Of a stretch of 64,000 bases of DNA, positions 20,734 through 30,026 are shown piece by piece. How positions within the stretch are numbered: the stretch's first letter is position 1; the number at the start of each line of letters is the position of its first letter. The position numbers and the translations under genes were made by a program. The notes below the pieces were generated by a model, which searched no databases, was not told the DNA's origin, and saw only the letters and a program-made list of their open reading frames with translations. Source of the DNA: CAWFMO01 sp963817065 (GTDB taxonomy: Bacteria; Actinomycetota; Thermoleophilia; Solirubrobacterales; 70-9); the NCBI GenBank assembly GCA_963817065.1, contig CAWFMO010000001.1, positions 930,001 to 994,000 of the forward strand. Reading direction: 5' to 3'.

Positions 20734-22614
20734 ATGAAGAAGGCAGGGTCACTGGTGGCAACGACGTTCGCGCTGGCGCTGCTCGCGCCGGCAGCGGCGG
20801 CGGGCGCCGTCATCCAAGTCGACGCGACAAGCGACGGCGCCGAACTCGCTCCCCAACAACGGGGTCTGCAACGACGGCTTTGGCAATTGCACTCTACGAG
20901 CTGCGATCCAGACCAGCCAGGGGCACCCTCAACCCGGGCGCCGATTCGATCAACTTTGACGCGGCGATCGGTACGCCGATCGAGCTGCCGCCGGACCTGC
21001 CGGCGATCACCCAGGACCTGACGATCACCGGCCCCGGCGCGACCGCGCTGAGCGTCGACGGTAACGACCTCGCCGACCGGATCTTCCAGGCCAACGCCGG
21101 GACGCGGCCATTTCGATCTCCGGCCTGACCGATCACCGGCGGGCAAGACGATCCGCTCCCCAACACCGGCGCCCAGGCCAGCGGCGATGCGCAACGACGG
21201 GAACCATGACCCTCGATCACGTCGCGTCATCGGCAACGAGGCGATCGGTGACCGGGAAACGCCGCCTCGGTCGCCGGTGGCGGGATCCTCAACAGCGGCG
21301 ATTCCCTGATCCTGCGCGACAGCAAGGTGACCGGCAACCAGGCCTCGCTCGACCTCAACGGCGCCAACCCTTGCGGGATCGCCTCCGGCGCCGGCGATCT
21401 TCAACAACAGCGCCAGTGGCGCGGACGGGCTGCTCGTGCAGCGCAGCACGCTCGACAACAACTGCGCATGCGGGCCCGGCACGCCGCAGGCCGGCGGCAC
21501 CGCCAATGCCAGGGCAGGGGCGGCGGGATCTACAACGGCGGGCTCGGTTCCGCGAAGCTCGACCGCGCCACCCTCAGCGACAACGCACGCGAACGTGACC
21601 GCGGACTGTCACCCCTCCGGGCAACCCCGGAAACGGAGGTCGCGAGCGGGGGTGGGCTCTACAACGAGTCGACCGGGGCGCTCGAGATCCGCAGCTCGAC
21701 ATTCCGCAACAACTTGACGCGCTCGCTGCCGGGGCCGCCAGCAATACGAGCCTCGGCTCCAACCTCGTGCCCGGCCCGGCCTCCGTCGTCAGCAGCTCGA
21801 TCATGTCGGTGACGGGGACGTCGATCGACAGCTGCAGCTCCGCGGTCGTCACGTCCGCAGGCTTCAATCTCGAGACGAACCCGCTCGATGTGCCCGGCGC
21901 CGCCAGCTGTGGCTTCGGCCAGCCGACCGACCAGGACGAGGTGATGAACTCCGGCCTCGACCCGACCCTCGCCGACAACGGCGGCCCGACCATGACCCAC
22001 AAGCTGCTGCCGAACAGCACGGCGATCGACAAGGGCAAGTCGCAACCGGGCGAGACCACCGACCAGCGTGGCGCCCCGCGGCCTTCGCAGTTCGCGTTCA
22101 GGGCGACGCGGCCGGCGGCGATGGCTCCGACATCGGCGCTTACGAGGAGACCGCTCCGTCGCCCTCGTTCACGAGCATCGACCCGGGTCCGAGCGGCAGC
22201 GTGACACGCCGACGATCCACGGCGCGATCCCGCCGACGCGGCGAACCAAACCGCCGCTGACGTGCGGCTGTTCGCCGAATGACCTGCTCTGCGTCCTGCC
22301 GACCGGTCCGGCGACCTCGGCCGGGCAGTTCACCGCGACCGGGAATCACCGACGACCCCGTCGCCCACGACGACGACCACCACGTTTTACGCCCAGGGCG
22401 ATCAACATCTACGGCTGCTCGCTCTGCACGAGCGGCGCCTTCCCGAACACGATCTCCTACACCCATGCCACCCCGGTGGTCCCGCCGCCCGGCGGACGGG
22501 CTCCACGCCGGGCACGACGACCCACCACCACCCGGCGTGACGAAGAAGAAGTGCAAGAAGGGCCGCAAGCTGAGGCGCGGCAAGTGCGTCAAGAAGAAGA
22601 AAAAGAAGAAGTAG
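20734..22614 (+). pseudogene. Secreted choice-of-anchor-Q / beta-helix protein with polybasic tail, multiple frameshifts
   Basis: ATG 20734 opens a good signal peptide (MKKAGSLVATTFALALLAPA) after an AGGGAGG-type site. The coding signal then moves between frames. An extra C in a CCCC run near 20850 breaks the expected CNDGFGNCTLRAAIQ motif. Later pieces carry ITGPGATALSVDG, DPTLADNGGPTMTHKLLPNS and IDKG, which are hallmarks of choice-of-anchor-Q surface proteins. The C-terminus, in a third frame, is KKKCKKGRKLRRGKCVKKKK and stops at 22612-22614. At least five shifts are needed to rebuild it. Either the gene is decaying or this stretch was poorly sequenced; intact motifs and GC-rich third positions favour the latter. 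Confidence 0.7.
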
Positions 22615-22618
22615 CGCC

Positions 22619-23135
22619 CTACTCGGGCAGGTAGCCGCCGCGCAGCCGCCCGACGGCGCCGAGGCGCGCCGAGCAGGGGCGCGATCAGGATCTTCGGCTT
22701 CAGCCCGAGCCGGAAGACGTCGTCGTACTCGCTCAGCAACACCCCGAAGGCGAGCGGCCCTGGCATCCCCTTGCGCCCGACACGGCCTTCGCGGTGGAGA
22801 CGGTCGATCGCCCCAAACCACTCCTCGGTACGCAGCCTCGGCGCCGTCGTCCAACGCACCCGCGCCGTCTGCTCGCTCGGGTTCCACATCTGGTGCTCGG
22901 TCCCGCGCGGGATCTCAAGCACCTCGCCGGGCTTGAGATCGCGCTCCTCGCCCGCGACCCGGGTCCGCAGCGCGCCCTCGAGGACCTCGAAGCTCTCGTC
23001 CTGGGAGGGATGGAAGTGGGGAGGGGGCGGCTTGCCGCGTGGCCCGTAGACGCCCTCGACCTCGAGCGCCTCGGGCGAGCTGCCGCGGACCGTCACCGAC
23101 TCCGTGGGCGTCAGCTTCAGCGTCTTCTCGCTCAT
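22619..23135 (-). CDS. Cupin-domain protein (frameshift near C-terminus)
   Basis: This is a small cupin: the metal-binding motif PPPPHFHPSQDESFEVLEG carries the His/His/Glu set, and PGEVLEIPRGTEHQMWN carries the last His. It resembles quercetinase-like or sugar-sensing cupins, but no substrate can be named. The in-frame reading continues past the real end as Phe-rich shadow (FFFFFFF). A shift near 22660-22675 gives GAVGRLRGGYLPE and a stop at 22619-22621, only 4 bp from the stop of the converging anchor-Q gene. The ATG overlaps the end of the receiver-kinase gene by 4 bp, so the two are translationally coupled. Confidence 0.75.
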
Positions 23136-24526
23136 TCGAGCCCCTCCGCGCCAGCTTCGACGATCGACCGGGCGAGCTCCTTGTCGGTGTTCTCGAAGCA
23201 GAACTGGCGCACGCCGATCGCGAGCAGGGTAGCCGAGAGCTCGCGCGGGGAGGCCGCGGCGGCCTCGGCCCAGGCGCGGCAGGCGCGGATCGCCTCCGGG
23301 TAAGGGCAGCCCTCGAGGTAGGCGTCGAGGTCGGCCCAGTTGCGCGCTTGTTCATGTGTCGGCCAGCCGCGCCGCGCCTCCTGGGCGCCTGCGTTGCGGT
23401 GGAAGAAGGCGCTGGTCTCGAGGGTCAGCGGGTCGAGGGCGCAGTTGGCGGGCGCGTAGTTGTCGTAGTCGATCAGCAGCGGCTCGCCGGAGTCGCCGAC
23501 CAGGACGTTGAGGCCGTGGAGGTCGCGGTGCTGGATCCCGGGCCGCGACTCGATCTCGGTCCCCTCGAAGCGCGACAGGTCGGGCAGCGGCGCGACCGCG
23601 AGCGCGAGCTCGTCGTCGGTAACCACCGCGCGCCGCAGGGCGCCGAAGGTTTGGGGCTCGGGCGCGCCGTGTGCGTAATGGTCGCCGAAGCGCTCCCGCA
23701 GGCGCACGACCGCCGCCGCGGCGTCGCCCGGAGCCGTGGCCAGGCACTCGAACCAGGTCCGCTCGTGATCGTCGGCGAGGCGGAAGAAGACCGCGCCGAT
23801 GTCGCCCGCGCCGGCCGAGACGACGCCGGCGAGCGCGGCTCCGAGACCCGCGGGCATGTACGGCATCGCGTTCTCGTAGCCGCCGACCGCGCCCGGGATG
23901 CCCTCGATCCCGGTCAGCTTGCCGACCACGTGCGCGGTTCGCATCCCGCGCCCGTCGACCGCGTCGACGATGACGGTGACGGCGCCCGAGAGCCCTCCGG
24001 AGAGAGGTGTCACCTTGGCCCCGGTCGCGCCGGTGCGGCGGGCGAAGATCTGGATCGCGCGCCGCTGGCTCGCCGTGAGCTCGAGCTTTCCGTCGAGCTC
24101 GAGCGGCAGCTCGGCGAGCTCGGCGGTCGATCGCAGCAGCGCGCCGATCCGCGCGCAGCAGACATCGACCTTGTCGCGCGGATCGAAGCTGATCATCGGC
24201 TGCCCGGTCTCGGTCCCGAAGAGGTCCTCTCTGCGAGCCGCCGCGAGCAGCTCGTTGATCAGGTCCGGGTCCTCGGCGCTGCCGATCACCGCCAGCGGCA
24301 CGCCGGGGTGCTCACGCGCGAGCGAGCGGAAGAGATCGGGCGCGTCGTCGACGTCGAGGACGACGAGGTCGAACTCGCTCTCGGCCAACGCCGCCGCCGC
24401 GGCGCTCGGGTCGGCGGCGACCGCCACCGTGACCCGGCCTCCCACGGCTTCCGCGCACGCGGTGCCGAGCAGCTCGGCGACATCGGGTTCGTCCTCGATC
24501 AGCAGGACACGGATCGGGAAGCTCAT
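23132..24526 (-). CDS. Receiver domain fused to an aminoglycoside-phosphotransferase-like kinase
   Basis: Residues 1-120 form a response-regulator receiver: acidic pair Glu11/Asp12 and phospho-acceptor Asp58 in FDLVVLDVD. The usual switch Lys is not evident. Residues about 170-460 are a kinase-like domain: a glycine-rich start PLSGGLSGAV (174-183), a candidate ATP-site Lys203 (HVVGKLTG), the catalytic loop IQHRDLHGLNVLV (Asp335, Asn340) and a metal-binding IDYDNY (Asp353/Asp355). The order and spacing resemble aminoglycoside phosphotransferase/choline-kinase folds, and perhaps the ternary-complex-associated kinase-like domains described for conflict systems. I cannot name the substrate. It forms a two-gene operon with the cupin. 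Receiver input feeding a small-molecule or protein kinase is unusual. Confidence 0.75.
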   Translation of the reverse strand: MSFPIRVLLIEDEPDVAELLGTACAEAVGGRVTVAVAADPSAAAAALAESEFDLVVLDVDDAPDLFRSLAREHPGVPLAVIGSAEDPDLINELLAAARREDLFGTETGQPMISFDPRDKVDVCCARIGALLRSTAELAELPLELDGKLELTASQRRAIQIFARRTGATGAKVTPLSGGLSGAVTVIVDAVDGRGMRTAHVVGKLTGIEGIPGAVGGYENAMPYMPAGLGAALAGVVSAGAGDIGAVFFRLADDHERTWFECLATAPGDAAAAVVRLRERFGDHYAHGAPEPQTFGALRRAVVTDDELALAVAPLPDLSRFEGTEIESRPGIQHRDLHGLNVLVGDSGEPLLIDYDNYAPANCALDPLTLETSAFFHRNAGAQEARRGWPTHEQARNWADLDAYLEGCPYPEAIRACRAWAEAAAASPRELSATLLAIGVRQFCFENTDKELARSIVEAGAEGLE

Positions 24527-24560
24527 CCGGCCGACCCTATGCGAAGGTTGCGGCCAGGAG

Positions 24561-25922
24561 ATGCCCGACGCCGAAGGTGTGAGCCAAGGATTGGCCGAGT
24601 TGCGCGGTTCGCTCGCGGGCGACGCCCTCGCCCCCGGTGACGGAGCCTACGACGAGGCGCGCGGGTGCTTCAACCTGCTGATCGATCGGCGGCCGGCGGT
24701 GATCGCGCGCTGCCGGGGCGCCGAGGACGTCGCCACGGCCTTCGACTTCGCGCGTACGCACGAGCTCGAGGTCGCCGTGCGCGGCGGCGGGCACAACCCC
24801 GCCGGGCACTGCGTCTGCGACGGCGGGCTCGTGATCGATCTGACCCAGATGCGCGCGGTCGAGGTCGACGCCGAGCGGCGGGTCGCGCGCTCCGAGGGCG
24901 GTGCGACCTGGCTCGACTTCGACGCGGCGACCCAGGCGGACGGGCTCGTCACGCCCGGCGGGATCGTCGGATCGACCGGGGTCGCGGGGCTGACCTTCGG
25001 CGGCGGGCTCGGCCATCTGACCGCGCAACACGGCCTCACCTGCGACAACCTGCTCGCCGCCGAGCTCGTCACCCCGGCCGGCGAGACCGTCCGCGCGAGC
25101 GCCGACGAGAACCCGGAGCTGCTCTGGGGGCTGCGCGGCGGGGGCGGAAACTTCGGCGTCGCGACCCGGCTCGAGTTCCGGCTCCATCCGCTCGAGCGCG
25201 TCGTCGGCGGGCGGCTCGTCTTCGCGGGCGACGGGGTGGCTGAAGCGCTGCGCCGCTACCGGGACCTGATCGCCACCGCGCCTCGCGAGCTCAGCTGCCA
25301 GGCGCTGTTCCAGCTCGACGAGTCGATGACGCCGATCCTGATCATCGCGCCGTGCTTCACGGGCTCCGACCCCGACCCCGAGCAGCTGGCGGCGCCGCGC
25401 TCGGCGCCGGGGCTCGTTGAGGACTCCGTCCGCGAGCACGGATTCCTCGACCAGCAGCGCGTCTTCGACCCCGCCTACGGCGTCGACAGGAACTACTGGA
25501 AGGGCCACTTCGTCGGCGAGCTGCCCGACGAGCTGATCGACGATCTGCTCGCGCGGCTGCCGGCGCTCGGCCGGCCCCCGGGCCAGGTGCTGATCGAGTC
25601 GCTGCACGGGGCCCCGAAGGAGGTCGACCCGGGTTCCGCCGCCCTCGGCTACCGCGGCGCTGCGTTCAACGTCACGGTGATGGCGAGCTGGCTCGATCCC
25701 GAGCAGGACGAGGAGCAGATCGCGTGGGCGCGCGAGACCGCCGCCGCGATCGAGCCCTGGTCGGTGAGCGGCGGCTACCTCAACTACATGCAGGCCGACG
25801 AGCCGATCGAGCGCGTGCGCGCGGCGTTCGGCGAGGGCGCATTCGACCGGATGCGGGCGCTGAAGGGCGTCCACGACCCGGGCAACGTCCTGCGGCGAAA
25901 CCAGAACATCCCGCCGCCCTAG
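24561..25922 (+). CDS. BBE-like FAD-linked oxidase
   Basis: The 453-residue protein has an FAD_binding_4 domain followed by a C-terminal BBE motif. FAD contacts are VAVRGGGHNPAGHCVCDGGL, where the His and Cys match the bicovalent flavin attachment sites of berberine-bridge-type oxidases, and TFGGGLGHLTAQHGL. The end NYMQADEPIERVRAAFGEG.. FDRMRALKGVHDPGNVLRRNQNI is the conserved BBE tail. These enzymes oxidise sugars, alcohols or natural products; no substrate is evident. ATG 24561 is used, though GTG 24579 is also possible. It is divergent from the receiver-kinase operon (34 bp gap), so the two may share control sequences. It ends in a shared CTAG stop. Confidence 0.87.
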   Translation: MPDAEGVSQGLAELRGSLAGDALAPGDGAYDEARGCFNLLIDRRPAVIARCRGAEDVATAFDFARTHELEVAVRGGGHNPAGHCVCDGGLVIDLTQMRAVEVDAERRVARSEGGATWLDFDAATQADGLVTPGGIVGSTGVAGLTFGGGLGHLTAQHGLTCDNLLAAELVTPAGETVRASADENPELLWGLRGGGGNFGVATRLEFRLHPLERVVGGRLVFAGDGVAEALRRYRDLIATAPRELSCQALFQLDESMTPILIIAPCFTGSDPDPEQLAAPRSAPGLVEDSVREHGFLDQQRVFDPAYGVDRNYWKGHFVGELPDELIDDLLARLPALGRPPGQVLIESLHGAPKEVDPGSAALGYRGAAFNVTVMASWLDPEQDEEQIAWARETAAAIEPWSVSGGYLNYMQADEPIERVRAAFGEGAFDRMRALKGVHDPGNVLRRNQNIPPP

Positions 25923-26386
25923 GCGCTCACCTTGCGGTAGATAACGCCGAAGTCCGTCTCGTAGGTCTCGTGGTCCTCGGCCATCTCCCAGGTGCCCTCG
26001 ATCGTCTTCCCGTCCTCGCTGAACCGGGCGGTGAAGCGCTGCGAGAAGTCGAAGTCGGAGAAGTCGGGCTTCGAGCGCTCGAGGGTCCAGACCCCGTCCT
26101 CGAACGTCATCTCGTAGACGCGCGCGACCCCGCGCGAGTCGAAGTAGTGCTGGAGGTAGGTCCCGCGGCCCTCGTCCCAGCCGATCACCGCGAGCCCGTC
26201 CGGCGCCGCCTCGATAGGGACCTCCCAGCGCTGGATCAGGAACGGGCCACCCGGCATCCACTCGAACGTCATTCGGGCGGCGTCGTTCCCGGGCTCGGCC
26301 CACGGGGCGATCGCCTCCATGGACCACTCGCCGAGGAATGGCGCCAGGCGCTCGGCGGCTGCCTTCGTCATGTCGTCGCACTGCAT
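25919..26386 (-). CDS. DUF1579/lipocalin-like small protein
   Basis: This 155-residue soluble protein follows the pattern of DUF1579-type proteins: an opening LAPFLGEWSMEA, a FEWMPGGPFLIQRWEV strand, a YLQHYFDSRGVARVYEMTFEDGVWTL strand pair and a C-terminal RFSEDGKTIEGTWEM. These form a beta-barrel that probably binds a small ligand; no enzymatic role is established. It shares its CTAG stop with the BBE oxidase and is divergent from the LuxR-type regulator (92 bp gap). Confidence 0.7.
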   Translation of the reverse strand: MQCDDMTKAAAERLAPFLGEWSMEAIAPWAEPGNDAARMTFEWMPGGPFLIQRWEVPIEAAPDGLAVIGWDEGRGTYLQHYFDSRGVARVYEMTFEDGVWTLERSKPDFSDFDFSQRFTARFSEDGKTIEGTWEMAEDHETYETDFGVIYRKVSA

Positions 26387-26478
26387 CGCTCCTCCTTCTC
26401 GTGGGGCCGGTTCGTGTTTGACCGGAGCGGGGGCCGGAACTCATCGGTCGAGCCTGAGGCTGGCAGAATCGGTAACCC

Positions 26479-28125
26479 GTGATCGACGCAGACGCGCAAC
26501 TCGATCAGGCGCGCGAGCTCTACGCGCAGCAGAGCTGGGCGCGGGCACACGAGCTGCTCGCCGCGGCCGACCGGGCCTCGCCGCTCGGACCGGAGGATCT
26601 CGAGGCGCTCGCGCGGTCGTCGTACATGGTCGGGCGCGACGCCGAATACGTCGAAGCCCTGGAGCGCGCGCACCACTCCTACCTCGAGGCCGGGAAGCCG
26701 CACGCCGCGGTCCGCTGCGGGTTCTGGGCGGGGATGAGCCTGCTCGTCAGGGGAGAGGCGTCGCGGGCCAACGGGTGGTTCGGCCGCGCCCAACGGCTGC
26801 TCGACCGCGAGGGGGTCGATTGCATCGAGCGCGGCTACATGCTGATCCCCGAGCTCGCCGCGCACGAGAACCGCGACGACGCCGAGGCGGCCTACGCGAC
26901 CGCCTCCGAGGCGGCCGCGATCGGGGAGCGATTCGGCGACGCGGACCTGGTCGCGCTCATGGTCCAGTCCCAGGGCCACGCCCTGGTCCGGCTCGGGCGG
27001 CGCGACGAGGGGATGCGGCTCGTCGACGAGACGCTGGTCGCGGTGACGACCGGCGAGCTCTCGCCGATCGTGATGGGGATCATCTACTGCTCGACGATTG
27101 ACTTCTGTCACGGTGTCTACGAGCTGCGCCGCGCCCAGGAGTGGACCGAGGGGCTGACGCGCTGGTGGGACCAGCAGCCGGAGATGGTCGCCTACACCGG
27201 CGTCTGCCTCGTGCATCGCGCCGAGATCATGGAGATGGCAGGGGCGTGGCCCGAGGCGCTCGAGGAGGCGCGCCGCGCACACGACCGTTTCGCGCGCGGG
27301 ACCGCGAGCCGCGCGACCGTGGGGCGCGCCCACTACCGCCAGGGCGAGCTCCGCCGGCTCCGCGGCGAGCTCGACGATGCCGAGCTCGCCTATCGCGAGG
27401 CGGCCCGTTGCGGATGCGAGCCGCAGCCGGGGCTCGCCCTGCTCCGCCTCGCCCAGGGGCGCGACGAAGCCGCGCTCGGCGCGATCCGCCGCGCGCTCGG
27501 CGAGGCGCCCGGTGAGGCCGAGCGGCTGAGCCTGCTGGCCGGCTTTGCCGAGATCATGCTCGCCGTCGGAGAGATCGAGGACGCGCGCGCGGCGTGTCTC
27601 GAGCTCGAGCGCGGCGCCGAGCGCCTCGGGAGCAACCTGCTCGACGCGATCGCGTCCCGGGCCCGCGGGGCGACTGAGCTGACCGCGGGCGATCCCGGCG
27701 AGGCGCTGATCGCGCTCCGCCGCAGCTTCGGCCTCTGGCAGGAGCTCGGGGCGCCGTACGAGGCCGCGCGCGCCCGGGTGTTGATCGGTGGCGCCTGCCG
27801 CGCCCTCGGCGACGAGGACGCCGCCGCGATCGAGCTCGACGCCGCGCGCGTGGCGTTCGCCGAGCTCGGGGCGGTCACGGATCTCGGGCGCCTCGATGCG
27901 TCGGCGCCGGGCGGGGCGCCCGTCGGCGATGCGCACGGCCTGACCGGGCGCGAGCTCGAGGTGCTCCGCCTCGTCGCGGCCGGCCGCAGCAACCGCGAGA
28001 TAGGGGTCGCGCTCGTGATCAGCGAGCACACGGTCGCCCGCCACCTGCAGAACATCTTCGCGAAGCTGAACGTCTCGTCGCGTGGGGCCGCGGGGGCCTT
28101 CGCCTTCGAGCACGAGCTCGTGTGA
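26479..28125 (+). CDS. LuxR-family transcriptional regulator with TPR-like repeats
   Basis: The 548-residue protein consists of TPR/MalT-like helical repeats over residues 1-470 (for example ALEEARRAHDRFARG, ELDDAELAYREAARC). A LuxR-type helix-turn-helix lies at the C-terminus: LTGRELEVLRLVAAGRSNRE.. ISEHTVARHLQNIFAKLNVSSR. No N-terminal ATPase (Walker A) is present, unlike full LAL regulators. The GTG start is at 26479. A 22-bp palindrome and a half site lie between this gene and the downstream FMO, and these may be its targets. Confidence 0.87.
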   Translation: MIDADAQLDQARELYAQQSWARAHELLAAADRASPLGPEDLEALARSSYMVGRDAEYVEALERAHHSYLEAGKPHAAVRCGFWAGMSLLVRGEASRANGWFGRAQRLLDREGVDCIERGYMLIPELAAHENRDDAEAAYATASEAAAIGERFGDADLVALMVQSQGHALVRLGRRDEGMRLVDETLVAVTTGELSPIVMGIIYCSTIDFCHGVYELRRAQEWTEGLTRWWDQQPEMVAYTGVCLVHRAEIMEMAGAWPEALEEARRAHDRFARGTASRATVGRAHYRQGELRRLRGELDDAELAYREAARCGCEPQPGLALLRLAQGRDEAALGAIRRALGEAPGEAERLSLLAGFAEIMLAVGEIEDARAACLELERGAERLGSNLLDAIASRARGATELTAGDPGEALIALRRSFGLWQELGAPYEAARARVLIGGACRALGDEDAAAIELDAARVAFAELGAVTDLGRLDASAPGGAPVGDAHGLTGRELEVLRLVAAGRSNREIGVALVISEHTVARHLQNIFAKLNVSSRGAAGAFAFEHELV

Positions 28126-28130
28126 GCCCC

Positions 28131-28177
28131 GCATGGTCAATATTGACCATGCCGGGGGTGCGCGAAAGTTGGTCAAT
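28131..28177 (+). promoter_or_regulatory. Operator: perfect 22-bp palindrome plus a repeated half site
   Basis: The core TGGTCAATATTGACCA (28134-28149) extends to a perfect 22-bp palindrome (28131-28152). The same half site TGGTCAAT recurs at 28170-28177, 36 bp downstream. The block lies between the LuxR-type gene and the FMO gene (ATG 28225) in otherwise GC-rich DNA. TGGTC...GACCA dyads are typical of dimeric repressors such as GntR/FadR types, so the binder may not be the adjacent LuxR protein. No T run is present, so it is not a terminator. Confidence 0.65.
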
Positions 28178-28224
28178 CCAGGCGATGCGGGGGTCAGACG
28201 CCGCCCATATCGTCTGTCCAACTG

Positions 28225-29406
28225 ATGAACGCGGGACCCAACACAGTCGTCGTGGTCGGAGCCGGCCCTTCGGGCGTGGCCTCCGCGCTCGCGCTCAAGG
28301 ACGCCGGGCTGCGTCCGCTCCTGATCGAGCGCGGGGGGAAGGTCGGGTCGGCGTGGCGCGATCGCCGCTATGACCGGCTCAACCTGAATACGTCCGCGCC
28401 CGTCTCGCACCTCCCTGGCAGGCCCTACCCGGAGGGAACGCCGAAGTTCCCCTCGCGCCACCAGATGGTCGAGCACCTCGAGCGCCACGCCGCGGAGGAC
28501 GGCATCGACCTGCTGCTCGACACCAACGTCGAAACGCTCGACCGCGACGACGACGCCTGGCTGCTCTGGACCTCGGCCGGCAAGATCCGGACCCGGCAGC
28601 TGGTCGTCGCGATGGGGCACCAGAACGCCCCGTTCATTCCGGGGTGGAAGGGCCGCGCGGGCTTCAAGGGCGAGCTCCTGCACTCGTCCCAGTACCGGAA
28701 TCCGGAGTTTTACCGGGGCAAGGCGGTCCTGGTCGTCGGGTCCGGCAACTCGGGGATCGAGATCGCCCACGACCTCGCCCTCGGAGGCGCGGGCGAGGTC
28801 TGGCTCTCGGTCCGGACCCCGCCGAACATCATTCCGCTCGAGGGCACGGCCGGCGAGGTGATCGCTTCGATTTTCTACCTGCTCCCGCCGCGGATCGGCG
28901 ACGCGGTCACGCGCTTCGGGCGCCGTCAGAACATCGGTGACCTGAGCGAGTATGGGCTGCCGGTTCCCGAGGAGGGCCTGTTCTCGCGCCTGCGGCGGAT
29001 CGGCGCCGTGCCGGCGATCCTGTCCGAGGAGGTCGTCGATTCGATCAAGGAGCGCAGGTTCGAGGTCGTGGGCGCGGTCGAGTCCCTTGACGGGGCCGGC
29101 GTCGAGCTCGCCGGCGGTGAGCGCGTCGAGCCCGACGCGGTGATCTGCGCCACCGGCTACCGCACCGGATTGGAGCCGATCGCCGGACACCTCGGGGTCC
29201 TCGACGCGGACGGCGTCCCCGAGGCGCTCGGCGGGAAGGCGGCCGCGCCGGGGCTCCGCTTCGTCGGCTACGTCCCACGCCCGGCCGGGATCCACTACTT
29301 CGGCGTGGAGGCGAAGCGGGCGGCGAAAAGGATACGCCGCGAGCTTCGCCGCGCGCCGGCGCCGGAGCCCTCCGAGCAGACGCATCTGTCGAGGGTCCGC
29401 GCCTGA
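28225..29406 (+). CDS. Flavin-containing monooxygenase (NAD(P)/FAD-dependent)
   Basis: The 393-residue protein has two Rossmann motifs: VVVGAGPSGVASAL near residue 9 for FAD and VLVVGSGNSGIEIA near residue 170 for NADPH. Between them is the FMO signature FKGELLHSSQY (FxGxxxHxxxY). ICATGYRT is near the C-terminus. It is likely to oxygenate a soft nucleophile or ketone; substrate unknown. A palindromic operator lies 73 bp upstream. A methyltransferase frame follows with a CTGA overlap, suggesting a two-step tailoring or detoxification unit. Confidence 0.88.
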   Translation: MNAGPNTVVVVGAGPSGVASALALKDAGLRPLLIERGGKVGSAWRDRRYDRLNLNTSAPVSHLPGRPYPEGTPKFPSRHQMVEHLERHAAEDGIDLLLDTNVETLDRDDDAWLLWTSAGKIRTRQLVVAMGHQNAPFIPGWKGRAGFKGELLHSSQYRNPEFYRGKAVLVVGSGNSGIEIAHDLALGGAGEVWLSVRTPPNIIPLEGTAGEVIASIFYLLPPRIGDAVTRFGRRQNIGDLSEYGLPVPEEGLFSRLRRIGAVPAILSEEVVDSIKERRFEVVGAVESLDGAGVELAGGERVEPDAVICATGYRTGLEPIAGHLGVLDADGVPEALGGKAAAPGLRFVGYVPRPAGIHYFGVEAKRAAKRIRRELRRAPAPEPSEQTHLSRVRA

Positions 29407-30014
29407 GCTCTCTCTACAGAGTTCTCTACCGTTCCGGCATCACGCCCTGGGAGGGCCTACCGGACCTCGCGGCCGGCGCACAGGCGTCGGCGATGCTGGA
29501 TCGTGAGCAGGCCGCGCTGGCGCCGCCGTTCGGGAGGGCGCTCGATCTCGGCTGTGGCAGCGGGATCTGGACGGTCGAGCTCGCGAAGCGGGGCTGGGAG
29601 GTGACCGGGATCGATGTCATCGCCAAGGCCGTTCGCGGGGCCGAGGAGCGCGCGAGCGAGGCTGACGTCGACGCCCGGTTCGTCGAGGGCGACGTCGCGG
29701 CGCTCCGCGCCGCGGGGGTCGGCACCGGCTTCCGGCTCGCGCTCGACTTCGGGACCGTCCACGGGCTCTCGCCGGACCAGCGCGAGGCTCTGGGCCGAGA
29801 GCTGAACGCGGTCTGCACCGAGGACGCGGTCCTGCTCATGTACGCGACCGCGCCGGGGCGCAGGGGACCGCTGCCGGCGGGGATGAGCCGCGCCGACGTT
29901 GAGGCGGCGTACCCGGGGTGGAAGCTGACCGGCGTGGAAGCCTTCGATGCATCCGGGGCGCCGGGGTCGTTCCAGCGAGCCCGACCGCGCTGGTACCGGC
30001 TCGAGCGCCGCTGA
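29403..30014 (+). CDS. Class I SAM-dependent methyltransferase (start non-canonical)
   Basis: The SAM-binding motif LDLGCGSGIWTVELAKRG and the following acidic strand VTGIDV are clear, and FVEGDVAALRAAGVG is motif II. The first ATG in frame is 29493. Family residues (LYRVLYRSGITPWEGLPDLA) already read in frame from 29403, where the only possible initiator is a CTG overlapping the FMO stop (CTGA). Either CTG is used with translational coupling, or the start is ATG 29493 and the N-terminus is shortened. It resembles thiopurine/tellurite-type small methyltransferases; the substrate is unknown. Confidence 0.8.
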   Translation: MSSLYRVLYRSGITPWEGLPDLAAGAQASAMLDREQAALAPPFGRALDLGCGSGIWTVELAKRGWEVTGIDVIAKAVRGAEERASEADVDARFVEGDVAALRAAGVGTGFRLALDFGTVHGLSPDQREALGRELNAVCTEDAVLLMYATAPGRRGPLPAGMSRADVEAAYPGWKLTGVEAFDASGAPGSFQRARPRWYRLERR

Positions 30015-30026
30015 CGGGAGCGTCTC

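Noticed and set aside
26368..29385. 1005-residue frame opposite the LuxR and FMO genes
   Set aside because: Antisense shadow crossing two unrelated genes and an intergenic operator.
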